21,383 bases of DNA from HRBIN12 sp964640965 (GCA_964640965.1 CAZXJB010000033.1:1-21383); one strand, 5' to 3'; positions 1 through 7,662 are shown, counted from the first letter of the stretch. The notes: generated by a model not told the origin, from the letters alone. Made by a program: numbers and translations.

Positions 1-66
1 CTCCGGCCCGGCGCCCCTCGGTGTCCCTCTTCGGCTCAGCTCGCCTGCGACGTCACCTCCGTCACA

Positions 67-1242
67 TCACGGCAGGCCGCCGGTGTGGCAGCTGATGCAC
101 AGCGCGTCCGGGTACTGGATCAGGAACGCGCCGTTCGTCGAGGTGTGGGGGAAGTCCCCCGTCCCCGCGGGCGTCCCCGAGGGGTTCCCGTGGCACGCGG
201 TGCAGCCGGTCGGGTGGTTGTGCATCGTGCCGCCGAACTCGGACGGCACCCGCGACGGGTGGCACGCCCCGCACCACTTCGCCACGTCGTGGCTGTACTT
301 GTCGGTCCCCCAGCTCTTGGGAGCCGAGTACGTGTGGTTCGGGAACTCCGACAGGAGCTTGTACCCGTACAGGGAGACGAGCTGCCCGTCGGTGTCGGTC
401 ACCTGGGCGTAGGCGCACGTGCCGACCGGCACCGTGTCCACGTCCCCGGCGACCGGCGTCACGGTCTGGGGAGCGCCGCCGGAGAGGTCGCACACCTCCC
501 AGACCGCCGGGTCGGTGTCCAGGTGCAGGAACACCTGCTTCCAGCTCGACGCGTCGGGCGGGTCCCACCAGATGATGGTGTTCTCTGCCCAGTTCTCCAC
601 GTGCATCGTCGCCGGGTCGCCCGTGGAGTCGGTCGTGAGCACCTTCTTCGCGTTGGCCAGCTGACCGAACTCACCGTGCGGCGTGTGGCAGCTCGCGCAG
701 TACAGGCCGCCACCGGTCGCCACCTTGGTGTTGGCCGGGGTCGTGGCATCCGTCGGCGGCGGGCCGCCGCTGTACTTCCACGAGTAGGCCCAGTCCGAGA
801 GCGTCATCGTGACGGTCTCACCGGGCGGCGTGGAGGCGCCGATCCCGTGCCACGCGTTGCGGCCGGTCGTCACCGTGTACGCGGCCCGCGCCGCGGTCGT
901 CCCCGGGGTCGCCGGGTTCGCCGGCTCGAGCGGCTGGCGTGCGCCCGTTCCCGCGGGGGAACCGATCGCCGGCAGGCCGTGACACGTGTTGCACGTCGCG
1001 GTCACGGTCGCCGACGCGAGCAGCGCGTAGTCCGCCAAGGCGTCGTGCACCTCGTGGCACTGCAGGCAGTAGTTCGTGCTGGCCGAGTACCCGCCGTGCG
1101 GCGAGATGTCCGACCCGACCGGGTCACCCAGCTGCGGCGGGGTCGGGCCGTCCGCCGCGAACGCGGCACCGCCGAGCGCGAACACGACGATGGCCACGAG
1201 GGCCGCCACCATCCCGGCCCGCCTCATCGTGTCGATCCGCAT
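67..1242 (-). CDS. Secreted hexaheme c-type cytochrome
   Basis: This is a 391-residue exported cytochrome. Residues 1-30 form a signal peptide (basic start, hydrophobic stretch to about residue 28, likely cleavage after AFAA). Six CxxCH heme-c sites lie at residues 59, 84, 182, 324, 347 and 382. The first sits in an HGGYS...CLQCHEVH context typical of doubled-CXXCH cytochromes. The long heme-free stretch between 186 and 324 is rich in Trp and Asp and may be a beta-rich insert. There is no transmembrane or anchoring segment near the C-terminus, so the mature protein is probably released or held by partners. The ATG at 1242 is preceded by a GGGGGTGAG ribosome site. It is divergent from the 11-heme cytochrome gene across a 316-bp spacer. 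Heme attachment would need the Ccm proteins encoded later in the window. The electron-transfer partner is not known; a role in extracellular electron transfer is inference. Confidence 0.9.
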   Translation of the reverse strand: MRIDTMRRAGMVAALVAIVVFALGGAAFAADGPTPPQLGDPVGSDISPHGGYSASTNYCLQCHEVHDALADYALLASATVTATCNTCHGLPAIGSPAGTGARQPLEPANPATPGTTAARAAYTVTTGRNAWHGIGASTPPGETVTMTLSDWAYSWKYSGGPPPTDATTPANTKVATGGGLYCASCHTPHGEFGQLANAKKVLTTDSTGDPATMHVENWAENTIIWWDPPDASSWKQVFLHLDTDPAVWEVCDLSGGAPQTVTPVAGDVDTVPVGTCAYAQVTDTDGQLVSLYGYKLLSEFPNHTYSAPKSWGTDKYSHDVAKWCGACHPSRVPSEFGGTMHNHPTGCTACHGNPSGTPAGTGDFPHTSTNGAFLIQYPDALCISCHTGGLP

Positions 1243-1328
1243 GACTCACCCCCTTTCCCGCGGAGCTCCGCTGCTTCGTGTCCGTTCCTTGCTCGCAACG
1301 TCTCCCGCAAACCCCCCTTCCACGGTCC

Positions 1329-1342
1329 GAAATTGCCATTTC
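1329..1342. promoter_or_regulatory. 14-bp palindrome, operator-like
   Basis: GAAAT-TGCC-ATTTC is a perfect 5-4-5 inverted repeat, and it is the most AT-rich stretch in a very GC-rich spacer. It is flanked by a second inverted repeat, CCACG at 1320-1324 and CGTGG at 1344-1348. The geometry resembles sites for dimeric regulators of the CRP/FNR type, but the half-site is not the FNR TTGAT, so no regulator is named. Confidence 0.4.
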
Positions 1343-1387
1343 TCGTGGCTCTGCGCCGTCACTGTAGGGCGGCGGTCTCACCGCGCG

Positions 1388-1422
1388 GAGGGTCCAGAGG
1401 TCCCGGACCCGAAGGGACCCTC
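1388..1422. promoter_or_regulatory. Cluster of GGTCC/GGACC inverted half-sites
   Basis: The outer arms GAGGGTCC (1388-1395) and GGACCCTC (1415-1422) are perfect inverted repeats. Inside are GGTCC-C-GGACC (1399-1409) and GGTCCC/GGGACC (1399-1404 and 1414-1419). The mutually exclusive pairings suggest either an operator array or a structured leader. Sites of the GGGAC...GTCCC kind are known for DosR, a NarL-type regulator in actinobacteria, and this window encodes a NarL-type regulator. The link is inference. Confidence 0.4.
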
Positions 1423-1558
1423 AGGGCGTTCCCCGCGGACGAACAGGACCGGAACGGTCTGCTTTCAGATGGCAACGACAATGCCGCCGGAAGACCGGGG
1501 TCGCCTGGGCCCTTCGGCCGTGTCCGCGGCTGGCCCGCGGGCGTACCGTCTCATCGAG

Positions 1559-3730
1559 ATGGGCGCGCGCCGCTTGAGCACGTACCTGGCGCTCGCGGCC
1601 CTCGCCGTCGCCCCCGGGCTGCTCGCAGGGCTCGGGGCATCGCCGAGCCCCGCCGCGATCGCGCTCGGGACCCAGGAGACCGTCGGGCACGTGCGGCTCG
1701 CGGGGCTCACCCTCTCGGCGGCGAGGGTCGCGGTGTGGCGGAAGGTGCCGCCCCCGCCGACCGGCCTGCGGGTCGTCGCCGCGGAGGAGAACACGCTCAC
1801 GTGGGACCCGAGCCCGGCCCCCGACGTGGTCGGCTACCGGGTCTACCGGGCGAGCGCCGCAGTCGGCCCCTACGACCGCATCGGCTCCGCGGACGCACCG
1901 CCCTTCATCGACAGCCCGCCCGCCCTCGGGATCGTCTGGTACCGCCTCACCGCGGTGAACGCGAAGGGCCGAGAGGGGCCGCCGAGCCAGCCCGTCTCCA
2001 GCGACGACGTCCACATGAGCGAGGTCGTCGGCCCCGAGGGCGGCGCGCTCGAGCCCACGACCGGGACGGTCCGCCTCGAGATCCCGCCGGGCGCCGTGCC
2101 GGAGCCGGTCCCGTTCACGATCGACCAGCTCGAGGCGCCTCCGCCGCCCGGGGTGAACCGGGTCGCGGTGAGCCGCAGCTTCGACATCGGCCCGGAGGGG
2201 CTCACGTTCCTCCTCCCCGCGACCCTCACGCTCCGGCTCGACGTCCCGCCGGGGTACCCGCTGCCGCGCGCCTACCCGGAGGACACGACGTGGGTGCAGT
2301 ACTGGGGCGGCTCGGAGTGGCTCAGCCTGCGCGACGCCGTCGTCGACCGCGAGCACGGGACGGTCCGCGTGAGCCTCACGCACCTGTCGACCTACGGCGC
2401 GAACGGCGTGACCGAGCCCCACGGCGGCTACTCGAGCCAGACCCAGCTGTGCGGCTACTGCCACACGTCGCACCGCGCGCCGGGACCGAACCTGCATCCG
2501 TACCCCACCGAGCGGGAGACCTGCTACCAGTGCCACGACGGCACCGGCGCCAGCACCGACATCCGCTCGGACTTCGGCGAGGGCGAGATCGGGAGCTCGA
2601 CGAAGGCCTCCTACCACCCCGTGCCCGCGCCGCGCGACGGGTTCTCGCTCGTCTGCGGCGACTGCCACACGCCGCACCGGCTCCGCACCGAGTACACGTT
2701 CCTGCTCCGCGTGTGGGACGGGACCGCCTACCGCTACTCGACCGCCGCGGAGCCCATCGGCGACGCCTTCTGCACCACGTGCCACGGCCCGAGCTCCCCG
2801 TACCCCGCCCCGCTCGGCGACCACACCGCGTTCGAGACGAGCGCGCACGGCACGGACCCGGACATCCCCCCGCCGCCGCCGGGGGCGACCGGCGCGAGCA
2901 GCGGGATCCGGTGCCTGGCCTGCCACGCGCCGCACGCCTCGGACCATGCCCGACTCACGCTGAGCAAGGAGGAGGGGCTCTGCTACACCTGCCACACCCA
3001 GGCGGACCCGAACACCTCAGGCGGCAGCAACCCGTACCGGGCGTTCACGGTCGCCGCGAACGACTACGTGGCGGACGGGAACGGCGTGCGGCTGTTCCAC
3101 CACCCGGTCTCCGACGCGGACCAGCCCGGCGGCGCCCGGCGCGTCGAGTGCGCCTCGTGTCACAACCCCCACCTGGTCGACGCGGCCGACGGACCCACGA
3201 CGAGCAAGGTCTCCGATCCCGCGAACACCGGGCAGGACTTCCTCCTCACCTGGCAGGACCCGGACATGAACCGCGGCACGATCACCGCGTTCTGCACGAG
3301 GTGCCACGTGAGCCCCTCGACCACCGAGCCGATCACGGCGGGAACGTGGGTCCCCTACACCATCCGGATGGTGAACGACACCGGCCCGAACAACGTCGGG
3401 AACAGCACCCCGCACGACAAGTTCACCCTCGCCGAGTGGAGCTCGAACACGGCCGAGCACGGGGGGAACGCCGGGGCGAACGCGCTCGCCTGCACGGCCT
3501 GCCACGACTTCCACGGGTCGTCGAACGCGTACCTGCTCCGCGAGCGCATCGTCAGCCCCTTCGACGGGACCGTCGGCACGATGACCGGGTGGCAGGCCGA
3601 CCAGGGCGTGGCGAACGACTGGCAGAAGATCCAGGGCTTCTGCCTGACCTGCCACCCCTCGCGCGGCACGAACCACGGCAAGGGCAAGGAGTGCATCCAG
3701 TGCCACTACCACACGAGCGGCAAGCTCTGA
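1559..3730 (+). CDS. FN3 + ZU5-like + 11-heme c-type cytochrome
   Basis: From the ATG at 1559 this is a 723-residue protein. Residues 1-36 look like a signal peptide. Residues about 64-147 match a fibronectin type III fold (TGLRV..., TWDPSP, YRVYR, YRLTAVNAKG). Residues about 155-280 resemble a ZU5-like domain (GPEGG, IPPGAV, the closing LTHLSTYG). The rest carries eleven CxxCH heme-c sites at residues 298, 322, 366, 405, 452, 475, 531, 579, 645, 695 and 712, many followed by xPH or xxH as in doubled-CXXCH cytochromes. The first heme module (HGGYSSQTQLCGYCH) resembles the N-terminal module of the divergent hexaheme gene. The beta-sandwich domains suggest attachment to a cell-surface partner. 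The reading frame stays open upstream, so the exact start is uncertain; the ATG at 1469 is the main alternative. The TPR and NHL genes follow on the same strand. Confidence 0.87.
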   Translation: MGARRLSTYLALAALAVAPGLLAGLGASPSPAAIALGTQETVGHVRLAGLTLSAARVAVWRKVPPPPTGLRVVAAEENTLTWDPSPAPDVVGYRVYRASAAVGPYDRIGSADAPPFIDSPPALGIVWYRLTAVNAKGREGPPSQPVSSDDVHMSEVVGPEGGALEPTTGTVRLEIPPGAVPEPVPFTIDQLEAPPPPGVNRVAVSRSFDIGPEGLTFLLPATLTLRLDVPPGYPLPRAYPEDTTWVQYWGGSEWLSLRDAVVDREHGTVRVSLTHLSTYGANGVTEPHGGYSSQTQLCGYCHTSHRAPGPNLHPYPTERETCYQCHDGTGASTDIRSDFGEGEIGSSTKASYHPVPAPRDGFSLVCGDCHTPHRLRTEYTFLLRVWDGTAYRYSTAAEPIGDAFCTTCHGPSSPYPAPLGDHTAFETSAHGTDPDIPPPPPGATGASSGIRCLACHAPHASDHARLTLSKEEGLCYTCHTQADPNTSGGSNPYRAFTVAANDYVADGNGVRLFHHPVSDADQPGGARRVECASCHNPHLVDAADGPTTSKVSDPANTGQDFLLTWQDPDMNRGTITAFCTRCHVSPSTTEPITAGTWVPYTIRMVNDTGPNNVGNSTPHDKFTLAEWSSNTAEHGGNAGANALACTACHDFHGSSNAYLLRERIVSPFDGTVGTMTGWQADQGVANDWQKIQGFCLTCHPSRGTNHGKGKECIQCHYHTSGKL

Positions 3731-3796
3731 GGCCCGCCGCTCGGCCCGCAGGCCGCCGGTCCGTGCGCCGCACCCGGTGACGCGGCGACGCTCGGC

Positions 3797-3810
3797 CCCT
3801 CCGCGGAGGG
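3797..3810. other. Perfect 14-bp GC palindrome after the 11-heme gene
   Basis: CCCTCC-GC-GGAGGG is self-complementary. It lies 66 bp past the stop of the cytochrome gene and about 47 bp before the TPR gene. It lacks a T-run, so it is at best a weak terminator or an operator for the downstream pair. Confidence 0.25.
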
Positions 3811-3856
3811 ACCCCCGACCCATGGGCGACGCAGGGCCGAGGGGCAGGATGGGGGC

Positions 3857-4537
3857 GTGATGGGCTCCGCTCCGAGGGACGCGGCCGGGCGCGCTGCGGC
3901 GCGGTCCCGGGGATCGACCACCGGGTTGGTCACGGCCGTCCTCGCGCTCACGCTGATCGTCCTCACGCTCGGCGGCGCGGTCGTCGCCGTGAAGCTCCGC
4001 GGCGACGCGGCGCCCCCGCCGACCACGGCGCAGGGCCGGGTCGAGCAGCTCGAGCGGGCCGTCGCTGCCGATCCGGAGGACCCCGTCGCCCGCACGGCCC
4101 TCGGGCTCGCCTACGTCGAGGCGGGAGAGACGGAGCGGGCCATCGCGAGCTTCGAGGAAGCTCTGCGCCTGGACGAGGGCAACTGGGTCGCCGCGTACCA
4201 GCTCGGGCTCCTGCTCGCCGAGCGCGACCCGGGCCGGGCGGCGGAGCTCCTCGCCCGAGCCGCGAAGGGGGCGCCGCCCATGTCGAAGGCCGGGCCGCTG
4301 GTCGCCCTCGGGGACCTGCAGCTGCGCGCGGGCGACCCCGAGACCGCGAAGGCCTCCTACAAGCGGGCGGTGGCGGACGTCCCGTACCTGCTCGACGCGC
4401 ACCTGGGTCTCGCCCGAGCGCTCGAGGCGCTCGGAGACCGAGCCGGCGCGCTCCGCGAGTACGAGCAGGCCCAGCGCTTCGACCCCCAGAACCCCGAGAT
4501 CGCGCAGGCCATCGAACGCCTGCGCGAGCAGACCTGA
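3857..4537 (+). CDS. Membrane-anchored TPR protein
   Basis: This 226-residue protein has a basic N-terminus, one membrane segment at about residues 23-46, a short Pro-rich linker and then TPR-type helical repeats over about residues 60-225 (ALGLAYVEAGETERAIASFE is a clear TPR helix pair; similar pairs follow at about 108-140, 145-178 and 179-212). The repeats should sit outside the membrane and act as a protein-protein scaffold. A GTG at 3857 and an ATG at 3860 are adjacent; either may be the start. It stops 16 bp before the NHL gene, so the two are probably co-transcribed, with the upstream multiheme cytochrome 126 bp away. TPR proteins often assist cytochrome assembly (NrfG and CcmI C-terminal domains are examples), so a chaperone or docking role for the cytochrome is plausible but inferred. 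Confidence 0.85.
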   Translation: MMGSAPRDAAGRAAARSRGSTTGLVTAVLALTLIVLTLGGAVVAVKLRGDAAPPPTTAQGRVEQLERAVAADPEDPVARTALGLAYVEAGETERAIASFEEALRLDEGNWVAAYQLGLLLAERDPGRAAELLARAAKGAPPMSKAGPLVALGDLQLRAGDPETAKASYKRAVADVPYLLDAHLGLARALEALGDRAGALREYEQAQRFDPQNPEIAQAIERLREQT

Positions 4538-4553
4538 GGACGAGGAGACGTCG

Positions 4554-5777
4554 ATGGCCACGCGACCCCTGCAGGAGGAGATCGGGGACCAGGTCCCACC
4601 GGGCGAGGAGCGCGAGGATCGCTCGACCCGTCGGCTCCTCGTGGCGATGCTCATCATCCTCGGGGTGGCGGCGGTCGCCCTCCTCGGACTCCTGCTGTGG
4701 CTGCTCCGGCCCCAGCCCGCCGGGCCGGGGCCGAGCGGGCCCGCCGGGTACCCGATCCGCGTCGTGACCGAGATCACCGGCCACGGCACCGCGCCGACGG
4801 ACCTCATCCGGACCCCCCTCGGGGTGGCCTTCGACGCCGAGGGGAACCTCTGGATCGCGAACACCGGGCAGTCGCGGGTGGACGTGTACCGGCCCGACGG
4901 GACGTTCCTGCGCTCGGTCGGGGCGACGCCGGGGCCCGGCGCGCTCTACACCCCGTACGGGATCGTCCAGGACCCGGACACGGGGCGCGTGTACGTGGCC
5001 GACTACGCCGCGCGCTCGGTCCTCGTCTACTCCGAGACCGGGGCGTACGTGGACCGCTTCCCGGCCGCCGACCAGGACCCCGAGGTGTTCGGCCCCGACG
5101 GGTTCACCCCCTACGACGTCCAGGTGATGGGCGGGCGCCTCGTGGTCTCGAGCAACGACGGCCTGTACTTCTTCGACGACGAGGGCCACGTCGTGGCCCG
5201 TTGGGGCTTCACGTACAAGGGTGAGAACGTCCGCGGGGTGGAGGTCGGGATGTTCAACTTCCCCGACGCCTTCGTCGTGGACGAGGCGAACGGGCGGGTG
5301 TACGTCGCCGACACGCTGAACCGTCGGGTCGTCGCGCTCGACGCGGACGGGCGGTGGCTCTGGGTCTCGGGCCTGCCGGACGCGAAGGGGCGCATCCGCG
5401 GGTTCTGGCAGCTGCCGCGGGGGATCGAGCTCGGACCCGACGGCAACCTCTACGTCGTCGACACCTTCCGGTTCGACCAGAAGGGCATGGGCACCGGGCA
5501 CATCGTGGTGCTCTCGCCCGAGGGCGAGCTGCTCTCCGAGTTCGGGCGGGCCGGGAACGGGACCGGCGAGTTCAGCTTCCCCGAGCACATCGCGCGCAGC
5601 CCGGTGGACGACCTGTGGGCGATCGCCGACCGCGAGAACCAGCGGGTCGTCGTCTTCCGCCTCGTGACCCCGTACCCCAAGGTCGACGACCTCCAGGCCC
5701 CGAAGTACGAGAAGGGCTTCTCGCGGCCCGAGGACGTCTGGGCGACGCCCTCGCCCGCCCCGTCGCCCGCGGCCTGA
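4554..5777 (+). CDS. Membrane-anchored NHL-repeat beta-propeller protein
   Basis: The 407-residue product has a charged 27-residue N-terminus, one membrane segment at about residues 28-51, a Gly/Pro linker and then an NHL-type beta-propeller. Repeat signatures include PLGVAFDAEGNLWIANTGQSRV, TPYGIVQDPDTGRVYVADYAARSV, FPDAFVVDEANGRVYVADTLNRRV, LPRGIELGPDGNLYVVDTF and FPEHIARSPVDDLWAIADRENQRV, about six blades. The tail is Pro/Ala/Ser-rich. The ATG is preceded by GAGGAG at 4542-4547. The propeller should face the outside of the membrane. Together with the TPR protein and the multiheme cytochrome it forms a likely surface electron-transfer or assembly unit. No catalytic residues could be recognised, and the ligand is unknown. 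It is convergent with hemQ, with a 37-bp gap and no clear terminator. Confidence 0.88.
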   Translation: MATRPLQEEIGDQVPPGEEREDRSTRRLLVAMLIILGVAAVALLGLLLWLLRPQPAGPGPSGPAGYPIRVVTEITGHGTAPTDLIRTPLGVAFDAEGNLWIANTGQSRVDVYRPDGTFLRSVGATPGPGALYTPYGIVQDPDTGRVYVADYAARSVLVYSETGAYVDRFPAADQDPEVFGPDGFTPYDVQVMGGRLVVSSNDGLYFFDDEGHVVARWGFTYKGENVRGVEVGMFNFPDAFVVDEANGRVYVADTLNRRVVALDADGRWLWVSGLPDAKGRIRGFWQLPRGIELGPDGNLYVVDTFRFDQKGMGTGHIVVLSPEGELLSEFGRAGNGTGEFSFPEHIARSPVDDLWAIADRENQRVVVFRLVTPYPKVDDLQAPKYEKGFSRPEDVWATPSPAPSPAA

Positions 5778-5814
5778 CGGAGCGCCGGAGGTCCGGGGAG
5801 TAGTCCGTCTCAGA

Positions 5815-6477
5815 CTAGCTGAGGTCGGCGAGGGCCTCGCGCGCGGCCTTGCGGATGCCCGTGACGAACGGGACCTCCTCCTTCGTGAACCGGCGCGCCT
5901 GCGCCTCCCGGAGGGCCCGGATGCAGTCCACGATCCGGTCGAGCTCGTCGGCCTCGAAGGCGAGGATCCACTCCCAGTCGCTCAGCCCGAAGGCGCTCGT
6001 CGTGTTCGCGAGCACGTCGGGGAAGCGCCGACCGATCTCGCCGTGCTCGGCGAGCATCGCGGCGCGCTCCTCCCGGGGCAGGAGGTACCACTCGGGGGTC
6101 CGGACGAACGGGTACACGTTCAGGTATCGCCGCGGCGGCTCGCCGCGGACGAACGCCGGCTGGTGGTCGGCGCTGAACTCGGCGGGCTTCACGACGCCCA
6201 GGAACGACCAGGCCTGCGTGAGCGTGCGCCCCACCGCCGTGCGCCGGAAGGCGACGAGCGCGTCCTGCACGGCCTCGGCGCTCGGGCCGACCAGCCACAG
6301 CATCAGGTCCGCGTCGGCCCGGAACCCGACGGTCGAGTAGACCCCGCGGACGGTGAGGCCCCCCTCCCAGCTCGCGAAGAGCGCCTCCACCTCGCGCGCC
6401 CCGGCGTCCAGGTCGAGGGCGGACGAGGCGGCGGTGCCCTTGAACACGGGGTACAGCGTGTAGACGGCGTCGGTCAT
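5815..6477 (-). CDS. hemQ: Coproheme decarboxylase HemQ (chlorite dismutase-like)
   Basis: This 220-residue protein belongs to the chlorite-dismutase-like family. It converts coproheme to heme b by two decarboxylations in the coproporphyrin-dependent pathway of monoderm bacteria. Family landmarks are visible: the YPFVRTPEWYLLP block with Tyr122 at the position of the radical tyrosine, the EHG block with His145 as the likely proximal heme ligand, ANTTSAFGLSDWEWILAFEADEL, and the C-terminal REAQARRFTKEEVPFVTG. The distal Arg/Gln typical of true chlorite dismutase is not apparent, which favours HemQ. The ATG is preceded by AGGAG with a 7-base spacer. It lies 37 bp downstream of hemE on the same strand, so the two form a heme-synthesis operon. 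No other coproporphyrin-pathway gene is in the window. Confidence 0.93.
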   Translation of the reverse strand: MTDAVYTLYPVFKGTAASSALDLDAGAREVEALFASWEGGLTVRGVYSTVGFRADADLMLWLVGPSAEAVQDALVAFRRTAVGRTLTQAWSFLGVVKPAEFSADHQPAFVRGEPPRRYLNVYPFVRTPEWYLLPREERAAMLAEHGEIGRRFPDVLANTTSAFGLSDWEWILAFEADELDRIVDCIRALREAQARRFTKEEVPFVTGIRKAAREALADLS

Positions 6478-6514
6478 CGGCTCGCTCCTGCTCGCATCTC
6501 GGGGTCCCTCCAGG

Positions 6515-7585
6515 CTACCGGTCCTCGGCGGGAACCAGGCCCTCGCGCGACCCGCGCTCGGTCGCCTCGTGCACGAGGGCCACCAGGCGCTGCAGCGTCT
6601 CGGGCGGGGTCTGGGGCAGCACGCCGTGGCCGAGGTTGAAGATGTGCCCGGGCCTGCCGCCGGCCCGCTCCAGCACGCGCAGCGCCTTCGCGCGGACCGC
6701 CTCCCAGGGGGCGAGGCACGCGGCGGGGTCGAGGTTCCCCTGGATCGCCCGCTCGGGCCCGATCCGCTCCCACGCGCGGTCGAGCGGCACCCGCCAATCC
6801 ACCCCCACCACCTGCGAGCCCGCGGCGGCCATGAGCCCGAGGAGCTCCCCCGTGCCCACGCCGAAGTGGATCGCCGGCACGCCGAGGTCCGCCAGGGCCT
6901 CGAAGACCCGGCGCGAGTGGGGCAGGACCGCGCGCTCGTAGTCCTCCGGCTCGAGCGCCCCGATCCACGAGTCGAACAGCTGCACCGCCCGGGCGCCGGC
7001 GGCGACCTGGGCCCGCAGGTGCGCGACGCACACCTCCGCGAGCGCCCCCATGAGCCGATCCCAGACGGCGGGCTCGCCCAGCATGAGCGCCTTCGTCCGC
7101 GCGTGGTCCTTCGACGGCCCGCCCTCGACCAGGTACGAGGCGAGCGTGAAGGGCGCGCCGGCGAACCCGATCAGCGGCACCTGCAGCTCGGCCACGAGGA
7201 GGCGGATCGCCTCGAGCAGCTCGGGCTCGTCGGCCTCCGGCTCGAGCGGCCGCAGGCGCGCGAGGTCGGCCTCGCGCCGGATCGGCTCCTCCATGACGGG
7301 GCCCTCGCCCTGGGCGACCCGGATCGGGAGGCCGATCGCGGCGAGCGGGACCATGATGTCGCTGAAGACGATCGCGGCATCGAGCGGCATCCGCCGGAGC
7401 GGCTGGAGCGTGAGCTCCACGACGAGGTCGGGATGCCGACAGGTCTCGAGGATGTCGCGCTCGCCGCGCAGCCGGCGGTACTCCGGCAGGTAGCGGCCGG
7501 CCTGGCGCATGAACCACACGGGGGTGCGGTCGGTGGGCTCGCGGCGGGCGGCGCGGAGCAGGCGGTCGTTCACGCGGGCCAGCAT
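6515..7585 (-). CDS. hemE: Uroporphyrinogen decarboxylase
   Basis: The 356-residue product catalyses the four decarboxylations of uroporphyrinogen III to coproporphyrinogen III, a cytosolic step shared by all heme-b routes through coproporphyrin. Diagnostic blocks are TPVWFMRQAGRYLPEYR near the N-terminus, AIVFSDIMVPLAAIG with the catalytic Asp, GFAGAPFTLASYLVEGG, AVQLFDSWIGAL and FNLGHGVLP near the end. The length is normal for the family. The frame is open well upstream, but family alignment places the start at the ATG at 7585 (MLARVNDRLLRAARREP); a GTG at 7573 is an alternative, and neither has a strong ribosome site. hemQ follows. The promoter must lie in the 404-bp spacer upstream, where a 13-bp motif shared with the ccmG upstream region is found. 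Confidence 0.95.
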   Translation of the reverse strand: MLARVNDRLLRAARREPTDRTPVWFMRQAGRYLPEYRRLRGERDILETCRHPDLVVELTLQPLRRMPLDAAIVFSDIMVPLAAIGLPIRVAQGEGPVMEEPIRREADLARLRPLEPEADEPELLEAIRLLVAELQVPLIGFAGAPFTLASYLVEGGPSKDHARTKALMLGEPAVWDRLMGALAEVCVAHLRAQVAAGARAVQLFDSWIGALEPEDYERAVLPHSRRVFEALADLGVPAIHFGVGTGELLGLMAAAGSQVVGVDWRVPLDRAWERIGPERAIQGNLDPAACLAPWEAVRAKALRVLERAGGRPGHIFNLGHGVLPQTPPETLQRLVALVHEATERGSREGLVPAEDR

Positions 7586-7649
7586 ACGGGGCCCGGCTCG
7601 AGGACCGGCCTCGGGCGCGCGTCCGAACGCGGGTAGGCGAACGGCCCAC

Positions 7650-7662
7650 GGGCCATCGGTCC
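7650..7662. promoter_or_regulatory. GGNCCATCGGNCC motif upstream of hemE
   Basis: The 13-mer GGGCCATCGGTCC lies 65 bp upstream of the hemE start. An almost identical 13-mer, GGACCATCGGCCC, lies 62 bp upstream of ccmG. The near-palindromic outer GG(R)CC/GG(Y)CC arms around a 3-base centre suit a dimeric regulator such as a DosR/NarL-type protein. This is a motif seen twice, not a proven site. Confidence 0.4.

Larger units (their letters stand above)
1243..1558. promoter_or_regulatory. Divergent promoter region between two multiheme cytochrome genes
   Basis: This 316-bp spacer separates two genes read away from each other, so it must hold both promoters unless the right-hand gene starts earlier. 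No coding sequence is convincing in it. It holds a 14-bp palindrome in the most AT-rich patch (1329-1342) and a cluster of GGTCC/GGACC half-sites (1388-1422). I could not assign -35 and -10 boxes with confidence. An in-frame ATG at 1469 could extend the right-hand gene by 30 codons, but the signal-peptide-like start at 1559 is more plausible. Confidence 0.6.

Noticed and set aside
1329..1342. FNR site
   Set aside because: The 5-4-5 geometry fits but the half-site GAAAT is not TTGAT, so the regulator cannot be named.
1076..1558. Upstream extension of the 11-heme cytochrome frame
   Set aside because: The translation overlaps the divergent cytochrome gene and has no signal peptide at its start. 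The ATG at 1559 is followed by an export signal.
85..3780. A 1231-codon open frame on the plus strand, overlapping the cytochrome genes
   Set aside because: It is Arg/Pro-rich low-complexity translation, antisense to the hexaheme gene and out of frame with the 11-heme gene. It is a by-product of high GC content.
5809..5823. CTCAG-ACTAG-CTGAG hairpin as a terminator between the NHL gene and hemQ
   Set aside because: The stem is only 5 bp, has no T-run, and overlaps the hemQ stop codon.
5815..6477. True chlorite dismutase
   Set aside because: The sequence blocks match HemQ, hemE is adjacent, and no perchlorate reductase genes are seen.
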